Of a DNA stretch of 64,000 nucleotides, positions 37,021 to 45,714 are shown piece after piece. The translations under genes and the position numbers were made by a program. The stretch covers positions 2,418,001-2,482,000 of the forward strand of contig OZ257260.1 in the NCBI GenBank assembly GCA_965279735.1. Reading direction: 5' to 3'. The notes under the pieces were generated by a model that made no database searches, was not told the DNA's origin, and saw only the letters and a program-made list of their open reading frames with translations. How positions within the stretch are numbered: the first letter of the stretch is position 1; every line of letters starts with the position of its first letter. Origin of the DNA: CAIUGU01 sp965279735. GTDB lineage: Bacteria > Pseudomonadota > Gammaproteobacteria > Steroidobacterales > Steroidobacteraceae.

Positions 37021-38322
37021 TTACACCTTGATGATGGAACACACGGTGGTTCGATCGGCTACGGCCTGGAAGGCCTCCTTGACCTGGTCGAGCTTGTAGA
37101 TGCTGGTCGCCAATGACTTCGCGTCGTAGAGCCCTCGCTCGATGAGATGGACGAAGCGTGGCATGTCGCGGAATGAATTCGCGCCGCCGCCCAGCTGGCC
37201 GGAGAAGTGCCTTCTTCCACCGATGGAAAACTGTCCGGCCGGCAAGGTGATGTTGCCGGCATAGACGCCCGTCGTCACCAGGCTCCCGACACCCGACGTC
37301 ATCATGTAGGACTGCTGTAGTGCGGTGAGTCCCGTCGGATCAGGGCCGGCACCCGCTTTCGGAACGAATCTGTCAGCTCCGACCGCTTCGACGACGTGGT
37401 CAGGACCATATGGCCTCGAACGACCTGGCGCAAAATCGCGTCCGCCACCGAACATGCTGCCGATCTCGCCTTTGCACAATTGCCGGATCTTCTCGACGAG
37501 ACCCTCTCCTTCCACGTTGGGATCGAGGACAGTGGTGGCACCGAGCTTGCGCGCCAATTCCCGACGATAGGCGATTGGCTCCACGGCAATGATCTGGTTG
37601 GCACCCATGATCCGCGCACCCTGGATCGCACTCAAACCAATCGGTCCGCATCCCATCACGGCGACATTCGTTCCGGCTTCAACCGGGACAAAGGTTACGG
37701 TGGTAGCCAGGCCTGCGCCGCCGACACAGGCGAGCACGGCAAGCTCTTCAACTGGTACTTTCGTGACCGTCGGAATGAGATATTCCTCGAGCGACACCAT
37801 GAGCTCGGCGAATCCGCCGTAGTTGTTATGGCCGACGACTTTCGTTCCATCCGGACGCTCGGCAATTGGATAGGGGGCTTCGCGCTTGACGTCGCACATG
37901 TCGGAACGTCCCTGCAGACAGTTGTAGCACTGGCCGCATTGGGGGGTGTTAGCAACAATGACGCGATCGCCAACCTTGACACGTTTGACCTGCGTTCCCA
38001 CCTCTTCGACGATACCGATACCGCCATGGCCGATGATTTTGGGCACGTCCTGCTGATCCGGCTCGAGCACTTCATCGGCCATCGAGTAGCAGCATTGCGC
38101 GGCTTCAACGCGCATCAGCACCGACCGCGGACCGAGAGGCAACAGCTTCACGGTCTCGAGTTTGATCTGCGTGCCGCTGCGGACCCACGCCCTGAAGGGG
38201 CGACCGACATTCGCGGAGCGACCCGCGCTGGCCTGTGCGGCCTGCGCATTGCCCACCGCCATGACGGAAGCTGCCCCTGCAATGACGGCAGCTCCATTCT
38301 TCAGCATTTCCCTGCGATCCAT
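37021..38322 (-). CDS. Tat-exported zinc alcohol dehydrogenase, copy 1
   Basis: 433-residue medium-chain dehydrogenase carrying an N-terminal twin-arginine signal (MDRREMLKNGAAVIAG; cleavage likely after GNAQA), so it should act in the periplasm. Visible: catalytic-zinc Cys77 or Cys78 (QCCYSM), His99 in IIGHGGIGIVEEVG (the usual GHE is GHG here), structural-zinc cysteines 129/132/135/143 in CGQCYNCLQGRSDMC, and the Rossmann GCGPIG followed by AVEP (acidic residue at the NAD-ribose site). Compared with typical enzymes the export signal is unusual. ATG at 38322 follows GGGGGAAG. Last gene of the FecIR-linked cluster; close paralogue of the gene at 38877. Substrate unknown. Confidence 0.88.
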   Translation of the reverse strand: MDRREMLKNGAAVIAGAASVMAVGNAQAAQASAGRSANVGRPFRAWVRSGTQIKLETVKLLPLGPRSVLMRVEAAQCCYSMADEVLEPDQQDVPKIIGHGGIGIVEEVGTQVKRVKVGDRVIVANTPQCGQCYNCLQGRSDMCDVKREAPYPIAERPDGTKVVGHNNYGGFAELMVSLEEYLIPTVTKVPVEELAVLACVGGAGLATTVTFVPVEAGTNVAVMGCGPIGLSAIQGARIMGANQIIAVEPIAYRRELARKLGATTVLDPNVEGEGLVEKIRQLCKGEIGSMFGGGRDFAPGRSRPYGPDHVVEAVGADRFVPKAGAGPDPTGLTALQQSYMMTSGVGSLVTTGVYAGNITLPAGQFSIGGRRHFSGQLGGGANSFRDMPRFVHLIERGLYDAKSLATSIYKLDQVKEAFQAVADRTTVCSIIKV

Positions 38323-38357
38323 GATGCTTCCCCCTTTCATGATTCAGACGCGTCCGG

Positions 38358-38753
38358 TCAATCGAAGTCACCGCCCCACTCCCAACCATCCGCCGGACGC
38401 GCGATGTGCACCAGACGGATCCGGTGATCCGCAGAATTACGTCCAGGCTGGCCCTGCACGACGACCTTGTCGCCAGGCTTCAGCGTGTCCTTGCTTACGT
38501 TGCCGTCACGCGCGAGTGCGGCTCCGCCGCCCCACTCCACGGCCCAACGCTGCATTGCCCCGTCCTTGTCCGGCGCCATCACGTGAATGAACGCGTGCGG
38601 GTTGCGGAACAGGAACTGCACCACTTCACCTTCGATCTGCGTGTGCTGGTCGACGAAGTACGTCGCCGGAAATGAATGATGTGCGAGAGCCGGCAATCCC
38701 AGGCCGAAAACCGGAGCTGCCAGCAGCAACAACGCAATCCGCTTCACCTTCAT
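38358..38753 (-). CDS. DUF6152-family exported protein, copy 1
   Basis: 131-residue secreted protein: signal peptide (residues 1-24, ending ALAHHS), then the DUF6152 pattern HHSFPATY, QIEGEVVQFLFRNPHAFIHV, WAVEWGGGAALARDG and TLKPGDKVVVQGQPGR. It is an all-beta small domain of unknown function, typically found beside outer-membrane receptors and dehydrogenases. AGGAG six bases before the ATG supports this start. It sits between two near-identical alcohol-dehydrogenase genes and so is probably a small partner or chaperone in the same periplasmic process. A paralogue is at 55575-55970. Confidence 0.85.
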   Translation of the reverse strand: MKVKRIALLLLAAPVFGLGLPALAHHSFPATYFVDQHTQIEGEVVQFLFRNPHAFIHVMAPDKDGAMQRWAVEWGGGAALARDGNVSKDTLKPGDKVVVQGQPGRNSADHRIRLVHIARPADGWEWGGDFD

Positions 38754-38876
38754 GATCTACTCCTTGGACGGCTCTGCCGCTTTCAAAAAAGATGGAGACG
38801 CCCGCAGCGTGCCGGGCTCCTCCTGGGGGGACAATGCATTGCAGACGGCAGGCCTTCTTGCACCTGCGGCTGCTGC

Positions 38877-40208
38877 TCAATACACGATGACCGCTGCGAC
38901 CGTCGTCCGGTCCGCGGCAGCCTGGAATGCTTCCTTCGTCTGCTCAAGAGTGTAGATGCCGGTCGTCAGCGACTTGGCGTCATACAGGCCGCGCTCGATC
39001 AAATGAATGAAGCGCTGCATGTCGCGGAATGAATTCGCGCCGCCGCCCAGCTGGCCGGAGTGCCACTTGCGTCCCGAGATCGACAGCGTGCCTGCGGGCA
39101 GGCTCACGTTACCCTGATAGACACCCGTGGTCGTGAGATAACCAACACCGGAAGTCATCATGTAGGACTGCTGCAAAGCGGTGAGGCCCGTAGGATCCGG
39201 TCCGCTGCCTGCCTTCGGCGGGAAGCGATTGGCGCCGACCGCTTCGATCACGAAGTCAGGACCATAAGGGCGTGAACGCGAAGTGCCAAAAGCGCCGACC
39301 GGTCCGCCCGCGGCCCAGTCGCGATAGCCGCCGAACAGGGAACTGATCTCGCCTTTGCACATGTCGCGGATCTTGTCGACGAGGCCGGCCCCTTCAACGT
39401 TCGGGTCGAGCACCGTCGTCGCGCCCAGCTTCGCAGCGAGCTCGCGTCGATACGCAATGGGTTCCACTGCGATTATCTGGTTGGCGCCCATGATGCGCGC
39501 GCCCTGGACCGCGCTCAATCCGATCGGGCCGCAACCCATCACGGCGACATTCGTTCCTGCCTGAACCGGTGTGAAGGTTACCGAAGCGGCGAGGCCCGCT
39601 CCGCCTACGCAGGCCAGCATCGCAAGCTCTGCCGGCGGCACTTTCGTGATCGTCGGCACGAGGTATTCCTCGACGGAAACCATGAGCTCGCCGAAGCCGC
39701 CGTAGTTGTTGTGTCCAACCACCTTGGTGCCATCCGCGCGCTCGGCGATGGGTATCAGCGACATCATCTTGACGTCGCACATGTCGGAACGGCCCTGCAG
39801 GCAGTTGTAGCACTGGCCACACTGCGGAGTATTGGCAACAAGCACGCGGTCGCCCACCTTGACGCGTTTCACCTGCACGCCGATTTCCTCGACGATGCCG
39901 ACACCGCCGTGCCCGATGATCTTCGGCACGTTCTGCTGGGTAGGTTCAAGCACCTCACCGCACATCGAGTAGCAGCACTGCGTTGCTTCGCTGCGGATCA
40001 ATACGGAGCGGGGGCCGAGCGGCAGCAACTTGAGGGTTTCAAGCTGGATCTGCATGCCACTGCGCACCCAGGCTCGGAAAGGGCGGCCCACGTTGGATGA
40101 CTGCCTGGGCGCGGGTGCCTGTCCGGCGCGTGCGCTGCCCGCCGCCATTGCGGTGGCTGCGCCTGCAAGCGCTGTCATCCCGTTCTTCAGCACATCTCTT
40201 CTATCCAT
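38877..40208 (-). CDS. Tat-exported zinc alcohol dehydrogenase, copy 2
   Basis: 443-residue paralogue of the protein at 37021-38322 with the same plan: twin-arginine signal (MDRRDVLKNGMTALAG), QCCYSM for the catalytic zinc Cys, IIGHGGVGIVEEIG with the GHE-to-GHG change, CGQCYNCLQGRSDMC for structural zinc, GCGPIG for dinucleotide and AVEP after it. It is ten residues longer in the segment after the Rossmann part (SLFGGYRDWAAGGPVG). ATG at 40208 is preceded by AGGGAAAG. The high similarity indicates recent duplication, with a DUF6152 gene left in between. May act as a homodimer or a heterodimer with copy 1; reaction and substrate unknown. Confidence 0.88.
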   Translation of the reverse strand: MDRRDVLKNGMTALAGAATAMAAGSARAGQAPAPRQSSNVGRPFRAWVRSGMQIQLETLKLLPLGPRSVLIRSEATQCCYSMCGEVLEPTQQNVPKIIGHGGVGIVEEIGVQVKRVKVGDRVLVANTPQCGQCYNCLQGRSDMCDVKMMSLIPIAERADGTKVVGHNNYGGFGELMVSVEEYLVPTITKVPPAELAMLACVGGAGLAASVTFTPVQAGTNVAVMGCGPIGLSAVQGARIMGANQIIAVEPIAYRRELAAKLGATTVLDPNVEGAGLVDKIRDMCKGEISSLFGGYRDWAAGGPVGAFGTSRSRPYGPDFVIEAVGANRFPPKAGSGPDPTGLTALQQSYMMTSGVGYLTTTGVYQGNVSLPAGTLSISGRKWHSGQLGGGANSFRDMQRFIHLIERGLYDAKSLTTGIYTLEQTKEAFQAAADRTTVAAVIVY

Positions 40209-40291
40209 GGTTCTTTCCCTATGAAATTCGTTTTCGGCATGCGGCGTCGCGGACTCCGCTCGATTCATCTCACCTGCTCACGAGCGCCAAC

Positions 40292-41188
40292 CTACTGCTG
40301 GCTGCGCATGACTTCCGTATCCGCCCTCATCGTTGACGACGGCAGATACCCGTTGGGAGGCAGTGGCCGCTCTGCACGAGTCGGGGGAACGATCTCGCAA
40401 GGCGTTGGCCGCCAGCGTGAGCCGTCCGTTTCCTTCTTGAACTGGACCGTCGTGATGTATGGATCGTTGAGGTACATGGGGTCCTCGACGGCAGAAGTGA
40501 CCAGCAACCACTCCTGTCCATTCACGTGTGTGAAAGTGTCGAAGTACTCCGTCAGTACCGTGTCTTCGCTGTAGGGCAATCCGTTCGAGCGCAGATAGCC
40601 CGCACGCATTCCTGTCGTCTTGACGACGAGTGTGTAACTGGGAGTCGGAGCGCCGATGGCCAGAACCTGCTGGGTTGATGCTGGCCGGCGTGTATTCACC
40701 CACGCTGCCTGCGATACGCCCTGCCATGTGCGATCAGCGCCTTGTACCGCCGCATTCCTCGCGAATCCCAGCACCCTCGTCTGGGTACCGGCGTCCGTGT
40801 CCAGCTTCAGAGTGTTGTCGTCCTGCCACGCAATATGCAGACGGGTCGGAACACGCATGATCGCGGCTGCCCCATAGGATTTGCACTGCATGCCTTCGGC
40901 CTGGTCACGCTGCCAGTCCCAGGTATTCGCGACGCGCATGCCTTCCGGATTGAGGGGAACCGCCGCGAAATCACCTTTCGGCGGCGTGATCATGCGGTGC
41001 CGCCAATCCTCGGTGACAAACGCGACCCAGTAGCCCGTCAGGTCGATATTGGCTCCCGCCTTCGGAGAATCCGGGGGCTGAGGCGCTGCGGCCGGTGGTT
41101 GTGCGGCGGTGGCAACTGCCGAGATCCCCAGCAGGACGCAGAGACTCCACAATTTCTTCTGGCGCAGGGCCAGGTTCAGGATCGACAT
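40292..41188 (-). CDS. Exported protein of the family fused to MBL-like domains
   Basis: 298-residue secreted protein of unknown function. Signal peptide at residues 1-30 (ending TATAAQ), a proline-rich linker, then a beta-rich domain with DLTGYWVAFVTEDWRHRM, VPLNPEGMRVANTWDWQRD, VLTEYFDTFTHVNGQEWL and DPMYLNDPYITTVQF. The same framework (ITG-W, VPLN-G, TEY-x-x-H, DP-Y) makes up the N-terminal ~300 residues of the next gene's product, so this is a free-standing homologue of that domain. ATG at 41188 has GGAG in front; an ATG at 41200 is the alternative. Same strand as the rest of the cluster, 28 bp after it. Confidence 0.7.
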   Translation of the reverse strand: MSILNLALRQKKLWSLCVLLGISAVATAAQPPAAAPQPPDSPKAGANIDLTGYWVAFVTEDWRHRMITPPKGDFAAVPLNPEGMRVANTWDWQRDQAEGMQCKSYGAAAIMRVPTRLHIAWQDDNTLKLDTDAGTQTRVLGFARNAAVQGADRTWQGVSQAAWVNTRRPASTQQVLAIGAPTPSYTLVVKTTGMRAGYLRSNGLPYSEDTVLTEYFDTFTHVNGQEWLLVTSAVEDPMYLNDPYITTVQFKKETDGSRWRPTPCEIVPPTRAERPLPPNGYLPSSTMRADTEVMRSQQ

Positions 41189-41216
41189 CGGATGCTCCAT
41201 GACGGTTGCTGTGGCC

Positions 41217-43121
41217 TCAGCGTGGCTGGGCAGGGGCAGACACTTCTTTGTAGACGGCGTTCAGGAACATGTCGGTGGTCCATGGGCCCGTGGTGACGCC
41301 ATAGATGCCGTCGTACTCCAGCGTGGCGCCTGCCGCTTTCACCTGCTGCACCGTCATTCCCTTCGCAGCAAGATCACGCACGCGATCGCGGATGATGGAG
41401 AGCATGTTGCGGTACTCGACAACGTCGATCTGGTTGTACAACCGGCCGTGACCGGGAATCACCAGCGTGCCTCCCATGGTGTTCCGCTCCGGTACCGCAA
41501 TCTCGCTGATCTTCGTCAGCCCCTGGATGATGCCTTCCAGGGTGCCGCCCGATGCGGTATCGATGACGGGATAGTGCTTGGTGTCGAGCAGCCCGCCGGC
41601 GACGATGACGTCCGACTTCCTGAAGAAGGCGGCTATGTCGCTGTCGCTGTGCGCATTGGGCAGGGAATGCAGCTCGATGGCCTCGCCGTTGAAGTACATG
41701 TTCCGACGCGGCGTGGAGAAGGTCGCGGTGGGCATCGCCAGTTCGTCGATGCCTGCAATCTTCTCGAGATGAGCCGTGACGTTCTCGTGGCTGATCACCG
41801 CAACACCGGTCGCGGCCGGCCGCATGCGGGGACCGTAGCCTCCAGGACCTAGTCTCTGCCCTTGCGACTTGACGATCGCGGCATTCCCGCCCGTGGCTTC
41901 CGGATCGGCACGTGTATCGACCAGGAAGCGGATAGGCTTTTCCGACAGTGTCCGGATGGCCTTGAGGATTTTTTCCGTCTGCGCTGCCGCCCCGGCATCG
42001 ACGACCATCACGCCGTCTTCACCGAGCTGGACAGCTACGTTCGAATCGCCCGCCACGATCATGAACACGTTGGGCCGGACCTCGAGCGTCTCGAGCTCGC
42101 CGTCTGCCGGTGGCTGCACCTTCTTGACGTTCGCTGCACTGATGGCGGTGATGCCCGGTGCCTTCACCGCCGCCCGTGGCGTCTGGCCGGCAATCATCTG
42201 GCGCAGTTTCGGAATGTAGTCGGGATACAGCGTCTCGCTGCCGCCCTGAGTCGCATCAAACGGGATCCTGAAGATCTTCGAGACGTCCGTGTGCCGCGTG
42301 CCAAGCGGAAAGTGTGGCACGTAGTCAGCGGGACGACCGACGATCTCGTCCACCGTTTCAAAGAACATCCGGGTATCCACACCGAGGCCGGGGCTGTATA
42401 CCCATGTCTGGCTGCGAACCAGCGGCTCTTCGTAGTAAATCGGATCGTCGAGCACTGTAGTCATCGTCAGGAATTCGCCGTGACGGACAAAATATTCCGT
42501 CATCGTCGTCTTGTTGCTGGCCGGCGCGTAGTTGCGCAGAACCCAGCCTGACTTCAGATGGGTCGTGGTCACCACCAGCATGTTCTTCACGACCTTGCCG
42601 GTGGAGAAACCCGTCCACGTGTGTTCGGCGTACTCGGAAGGATGCGGCCTGCCATCCAGCCAGATCGTGCGGTCGGCCCTGCCGAAGGTGCCGCTGATCT
42701 TGTACGCAACCAGCGCATCGTTGTACGGCTCGAATATCTTCTGGATCCTGAGATTGGTGCCGGGCCCTCTCATGCTGTATGTAGCGGGATGCGGCTTGGC
42801 CTGTTCTTCCGGCGCCGAGAGGATGGATGCGTCCCAGCTCGATGCCTTCTGCCTCCCCGCGGCATTCAGGGGAACGCCCATGTATTCGCCGAGGTAAGGA
42901 CCGGTTCCGCGATAACCGACGTCCTCATGATGGCGCGAGCCCCATTCGCCGGCGATATCGACTTCAGCGAGACCCGCGTAGTCGACCTGTGCCTGAGCTT
43001 CGCCAGCGAACTGGACCAGCATCGCACCTGCGACGGCGATCCGCAGGCAGGAAGCCCCTCCCCGCTTCTTCGCGGGGAGCAGACCGCCAAACCACATGCG
43101 CCACTGCATCATCCTGCTCAA
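41217..43121 (-). CDS. Two-domain exported protein with a metal-ligand-less MBL-like domain
   Basis: 634-residue secreted protein. A signal peptide (to about EAQAQV) precedes a ~300-residue domain homologous to the neighbouring protein, then a metallo-beta-lactamase-fold domain at ~340-610. That domain keeps the fold markers (VMVVDAG, ATGGNAAIV, NAHSDSD at ~489, IPGHGR at ~555) but the HxHxDH motif is replaced by TRADPEA (residues 403-409) and the usual GD metal ligand after FFRKSDVIVAG is Gly, so no normal zinc site can form. I chose TTG at 43121 because GAGGAG lies six bases upstream; several ATGs follow. It overlaps no gene and sits 45 bp after the second TonB receptor. Confidence 0.78.
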   Translation of the reverse strand: MSRMMQWRMWFGGLLPAKKRGGASCLRIAVAGAMLVQFAGEAQAQVDYAGLAEVDIAGEWGSRHHEDVGYRGTGPYLGEYMGVPLNAAGRQKASSWDASILSAPEEQAKPHPATYSMRGPGTNLRIQKIFEPYNDALVAYKISGTFGRADRTIWLDGRPHPSEYAEHTWTGFSTGKVVKNMLVVTTTHLKSGWVLRNYAPASNKTTMTEYFVRHGEFLTMTTVLDDPIYYEEPLVRSQTWVYSPGLGVDTRMFFETVDEIVGRPADYVPHFPLGTRHTDVSKIFRIPFDATQGGSETLYPDYIPKLRQMIAGQTPRAAVKAPGITAISAANVKKVQPPADGELETLEVRPNVFMIVAGDSNVAVQLGEDGVMVVDAGAAAQTEKILKAIRTLSEKPIRFLVDTRADPEATGGNAAIVKSQGQRLGPGGYGPRMRPAATGVAVISHENVTAHLEKIAGIDELAMPTATFSTPRRNMYFNGEAIELHSLPNAHSDSDIAAFFRKSDVIVAGGLLDTKHYPVIDTASGGTLEGIIQGLTKISEIAVPERNTMGGTLVIPGHGRLYNQIDVVEYRNMLSIIRDRVRDLAAKGMTVQQVKAAGATLEYDGIYGVTTGPWTTDMFLNAVYKEVSAPAQPR

Positions 43122-43166
43122 ATCGTTCTCCTCACTCTCAAGCTGATTCACCGACCCGCCGCACGC

Positions 43167-45554
43167 CTACTCGAAAGTAAAGCGGAAGGACAATGCGAAC
43201 TCAGCCGGCGGCGCGACAGTGCCGAAGTCCAGGTTCTTGACGGGTAGCAGGAAGCCGCTCTGCCGGTAGTACTCATCGGTCAGATTCGTGCCGGACAGTG
43301 TCACGTCCCAGCGGTCGTTCTCGGGTGTATAGGTGATGCCGGCCGAGAGAAGCCCATAAGCGTCACGCGTGATGCTGGTCAGGTAGTCCTGGTTCGTTTC
43401 GGTCTTGTCGACCCAACCGTAGTCTGTCCTGAAACGCAAGGAAGGACCGCTGCCCATGCCGACTTCGTACTGGGCCCCGACGGAGAATGACCACTCAGGC
43501 GAGAACGGGAACGGAGTGTCGTAGGCAATGTTCTGTGCGGTGCCCAGATCGGTGTACTTCGTGTCCAGCCAGGCGGCAGCGAAGTTCAGCCGGAATGCGT
43601 CGCCGATCTGCGTGATGCCTTCGACCTCGATGCCTTTGACTTCGGCCGCCCCCGCGTTCGAGATCCAGCGGCCCGACTGTCCGGGGATCAGCTCCTCGTT
43701 CACCTGCATGTCCGACCATTCGCCGTAGAAGGCCGAACCGTTCAGGCGCAACCGGCCGTTGAAGAGGTCCGTCCGCACGCCGAACTCGTAGTTGGTGAAG
43801 AGCTGCGGATCGTAGGGGAAGAATCCGCCGTTCGGCAGCTGCGGCGGAACGCGGCGATCGGGCGTGTTGTTGATGCCGCCACCATCGAAACCCTGCGAGT
43901 ACGTGATGTACGTCATCACGTCAGGATTCCACTGGTACTTCAGCGACACCCGGGGAGTCAGTTTCTCGAATTCTGCTGTCTCACTGAACAGGACGCCGCA
44001 TGCGCTGAAGTCCTTTGTCAGATCCATGTATGCAGGTGGCTGGACGCAGGGCGTCAGTGTCTGGGGATGCACTTCATCCATCGAATACCGCAGGCCCAGC
44101 GTCACGGCGAACTTGTCGGTGACGTTGTAGGTGCCTTCGCCGAAGATCGCCTTGCTGTTTTCCGACGGAGTGTTCAACCGGGTGTTGTTCGAATTGAAAC
44201 GGACAAGCGCCGGGAAAGCCGCACGCAGGGCCGCGAGGTTGGCTGGCTTGTTCGCTTCGATGTTCTCCCACCGCGAAGTGACGCTCTTGGTATCGCTCTT
44301 CGTGTAGAACAAGCCGAGCACCCAGTTGTAACGGTCGTTGTCACCGCTCAGCTGCAGTTCCGTCGTCCACTCGTTTCGCTCGGAGTAGCCCCAATTATCG
44401 AACAGCACGTGCTCGGAGGCATCGGCGTCGGAAAACTGGCCGCCATCGAAAGTCTTGTAACCGCCCAGCCACTTGACCGACAGCGCGTCGTTGATGTCGT
44501 AGTTGACATCGCTGGTGAACTGGATTTCCTTGTGGGTGAACGAAGGCACCTGCTGGTTCGAGCGGCTCTTGTACTTGCCGGGGAGGGTCGCGTTGGTCAG
44601 CGGCGTTCCCGCCACCAGGCCACGCTCGATGAGCCAGTTGATCGCGTATGTGTCGTTCGGGACGCCGCCAACGACTTCGGGATAGACGGCCCAGAGTACG
44701 TTCGGATCGCCATCGTCCACGATGTCCAGCATGTTCCCGGCAAACCGGATGCGCAGCGCATCATTTGGCGTCCACAGCATCGTTGCACGGAACTGGTGTT
44801 CGTCAGTTCCACCGTAGGTCCGGTCCTGATAGACGTTTTGCACATAGCCGCCGCGCTTCAGGCTGATGCCAGTAAATTTCGTCAACACGTTTTCACTCAG
44901 GGGAAGGTCGATGTTCGCAGTAACGTCGAATCGATCATGCGATCCCAGCGTCGTCTTGACGCGCGCACCAAACACGGACGCCGGATCTTTAGTTACGAAG
45001 TTGACCGCACCACCGATTGCGCCCTTGCCGAACAGCGTGCCCTGCGGCCCGCGCAACACTTCCACACGCTCCAGCTCCACCACGCTTTGCAGTGATGCTC
45101 GAGTGCTGCCGAGGTAGATGCCGTCGATGTAGCGTGCCACTCCGGGCACGCCCCGGACTCGCCACTCGCCGTTCGAGGTCCCGGCTGCGGTTCCGCCTCC
45201 CGTGACCACCATGTTGGGAACCAGCAACGCGAGATCCTGGACGTTCTCGATGTTCTGGTTCTCAAGATCTTCCGAAGTGAATGCAGCGACGGTCAGCGGC
45301 ACTTCCTGCAGGCTTTCCTCGCGACGGCGTGCAGTCACGAGGACTTCTGCAATACCACCCGACTCCGCAGCTTGAGCGGCGGGCGCTGCCTGCTGCGCAC
45401 TTGCTCCATCTGAAGCGACTGCCATCGCCACTGCGGCGAGAGTCATGGCAATCGATCTGCGCAGATCGATTGCGGGTGAAATCTTCGTGCGGCCTGCGAC
45501 TACCGGATTGATGGAAACAGACGACGCGACAGCGGCGGAATGACTAGACAGCAT
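43167..45554 (-). CDS. TonB-dependent receptor without STN domain
   Basis: 795-residue outer-membrane receptor. Signal peptide to about residue 53, an alanine-rich linker, TonB box EVLVTARRREESLQEVP, plug (LRGPQGTLFGKGAIGGAVNF) and a barrel closing with FALSFRFTFE. The C-terminal half is strikingly like the STN-bearing receptor encoded just upstream (both contain ELIPGQ, YTDLG, DTPFPF and TNLTDEYYR/TNLTNEYYR), so the pair is a duplication. It lacks the N-terminal signalling domain and so should import only. Family resembles CirA/IroN-like receptors; the ligand is unknown. A long hairpin lies in its 5' leader. Confidence 0.9.
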   Translation of the reverse strand: MLSSHSAAVASSVSINPVVAGRTKISPAIDLRRSIAMTLAAVAMAVASDGASAQQAAPAAQAAESGGIAEVLVTARRREESLQEVPLTVAAFTSEDLENQNIENVQDLALLVPNMVVTGGGTAAGTSNGEWRVRGVPGVARYIDGIYLGSTRASLQSVVELERVEVLRGPQGTLFGKGAIGGAVNFVTKDPASVFGARVKTTLGSHDRFDVTANIDLPLSENVLTKFTGISLKRGGYVQNVYQDRTYGGTDEHQFRATMLWTPNDALRIRFAGNMLDIVDDGDPNVLWAVYPEVVGGVPNDTYAINWLIERGLVAGTPLTNATLPGKYKSRSNQQVPSFTHKEIQFTSDVNYDINDALSVKWLGGYKTFDGGQFSDADASEHVLFDNWGYSERNEWTTELQLSGDNDRYNWVLGLFYTKSDTKSVTSRWENIEANKPANLAALRAAFPALVRFNSNNTRLNTPSENSKAIFGEGTYNVTDKFAVTLGLRYSMDEVHPQTLTPCVQPPAYMDLTKDFSACGVLFSETAEFEKLTPRVSLKYQWNPDVMTYITYSQGFDGGGINNTPDRRVPPQLPNGGFFPYDPQLFTNYEFGVRTDLFNGRLRLNGSAFYGEWSDMQVNEELIPGQSGRWISNAGAAEVKGIEVEGITQIGDAFRLNFAAAWLDTKYTDLGTAQNIAYDTPFPFSPEWSFSVGAQYEVGMGSGPSLRFRTDYGWVDKTETNQDYLTSITRDAYGLLSAGITYTPENDRWDVTLSGTNLTDEYYRQSGFLLPVKNLDFGTVAPPAEFALSFRFTFE

Positions 45555-45588
45555 GGCTGCGATGCCCCCGGATTTTTATGATCCAATA

Positions 45589-45634
45589 GTTGTGCGATGC
45601 AATGAGGGCAACTGGAATGCCCTCTCATCACAAC
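45589..45634 (-). promoter_or_regulatory. Long imperfect hairpin in the receptor-receptor gap
   Basis: Nested inverted repeat: GTTG/CAAC, GATG/CATC and GAGGGCA/TGCCCTC around a seven-base loop, with small bulges, lying between the two TonB receptor genes and 35 bp upstream of the second one's ATG. No T tract follows on the minus strand. It may be an attenuator, an mRNA processing site setting different levels of the two receptors, or an operator. Confidence 0.5.
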
Positions 45635-45714
45635 TACGCAGCCAGAATGAAAACCCTTATTCCGTGCGAAAGATTTTTTTGATAGTCACGCGAACGCGTG
45701 AGGGGACTGAGTAA

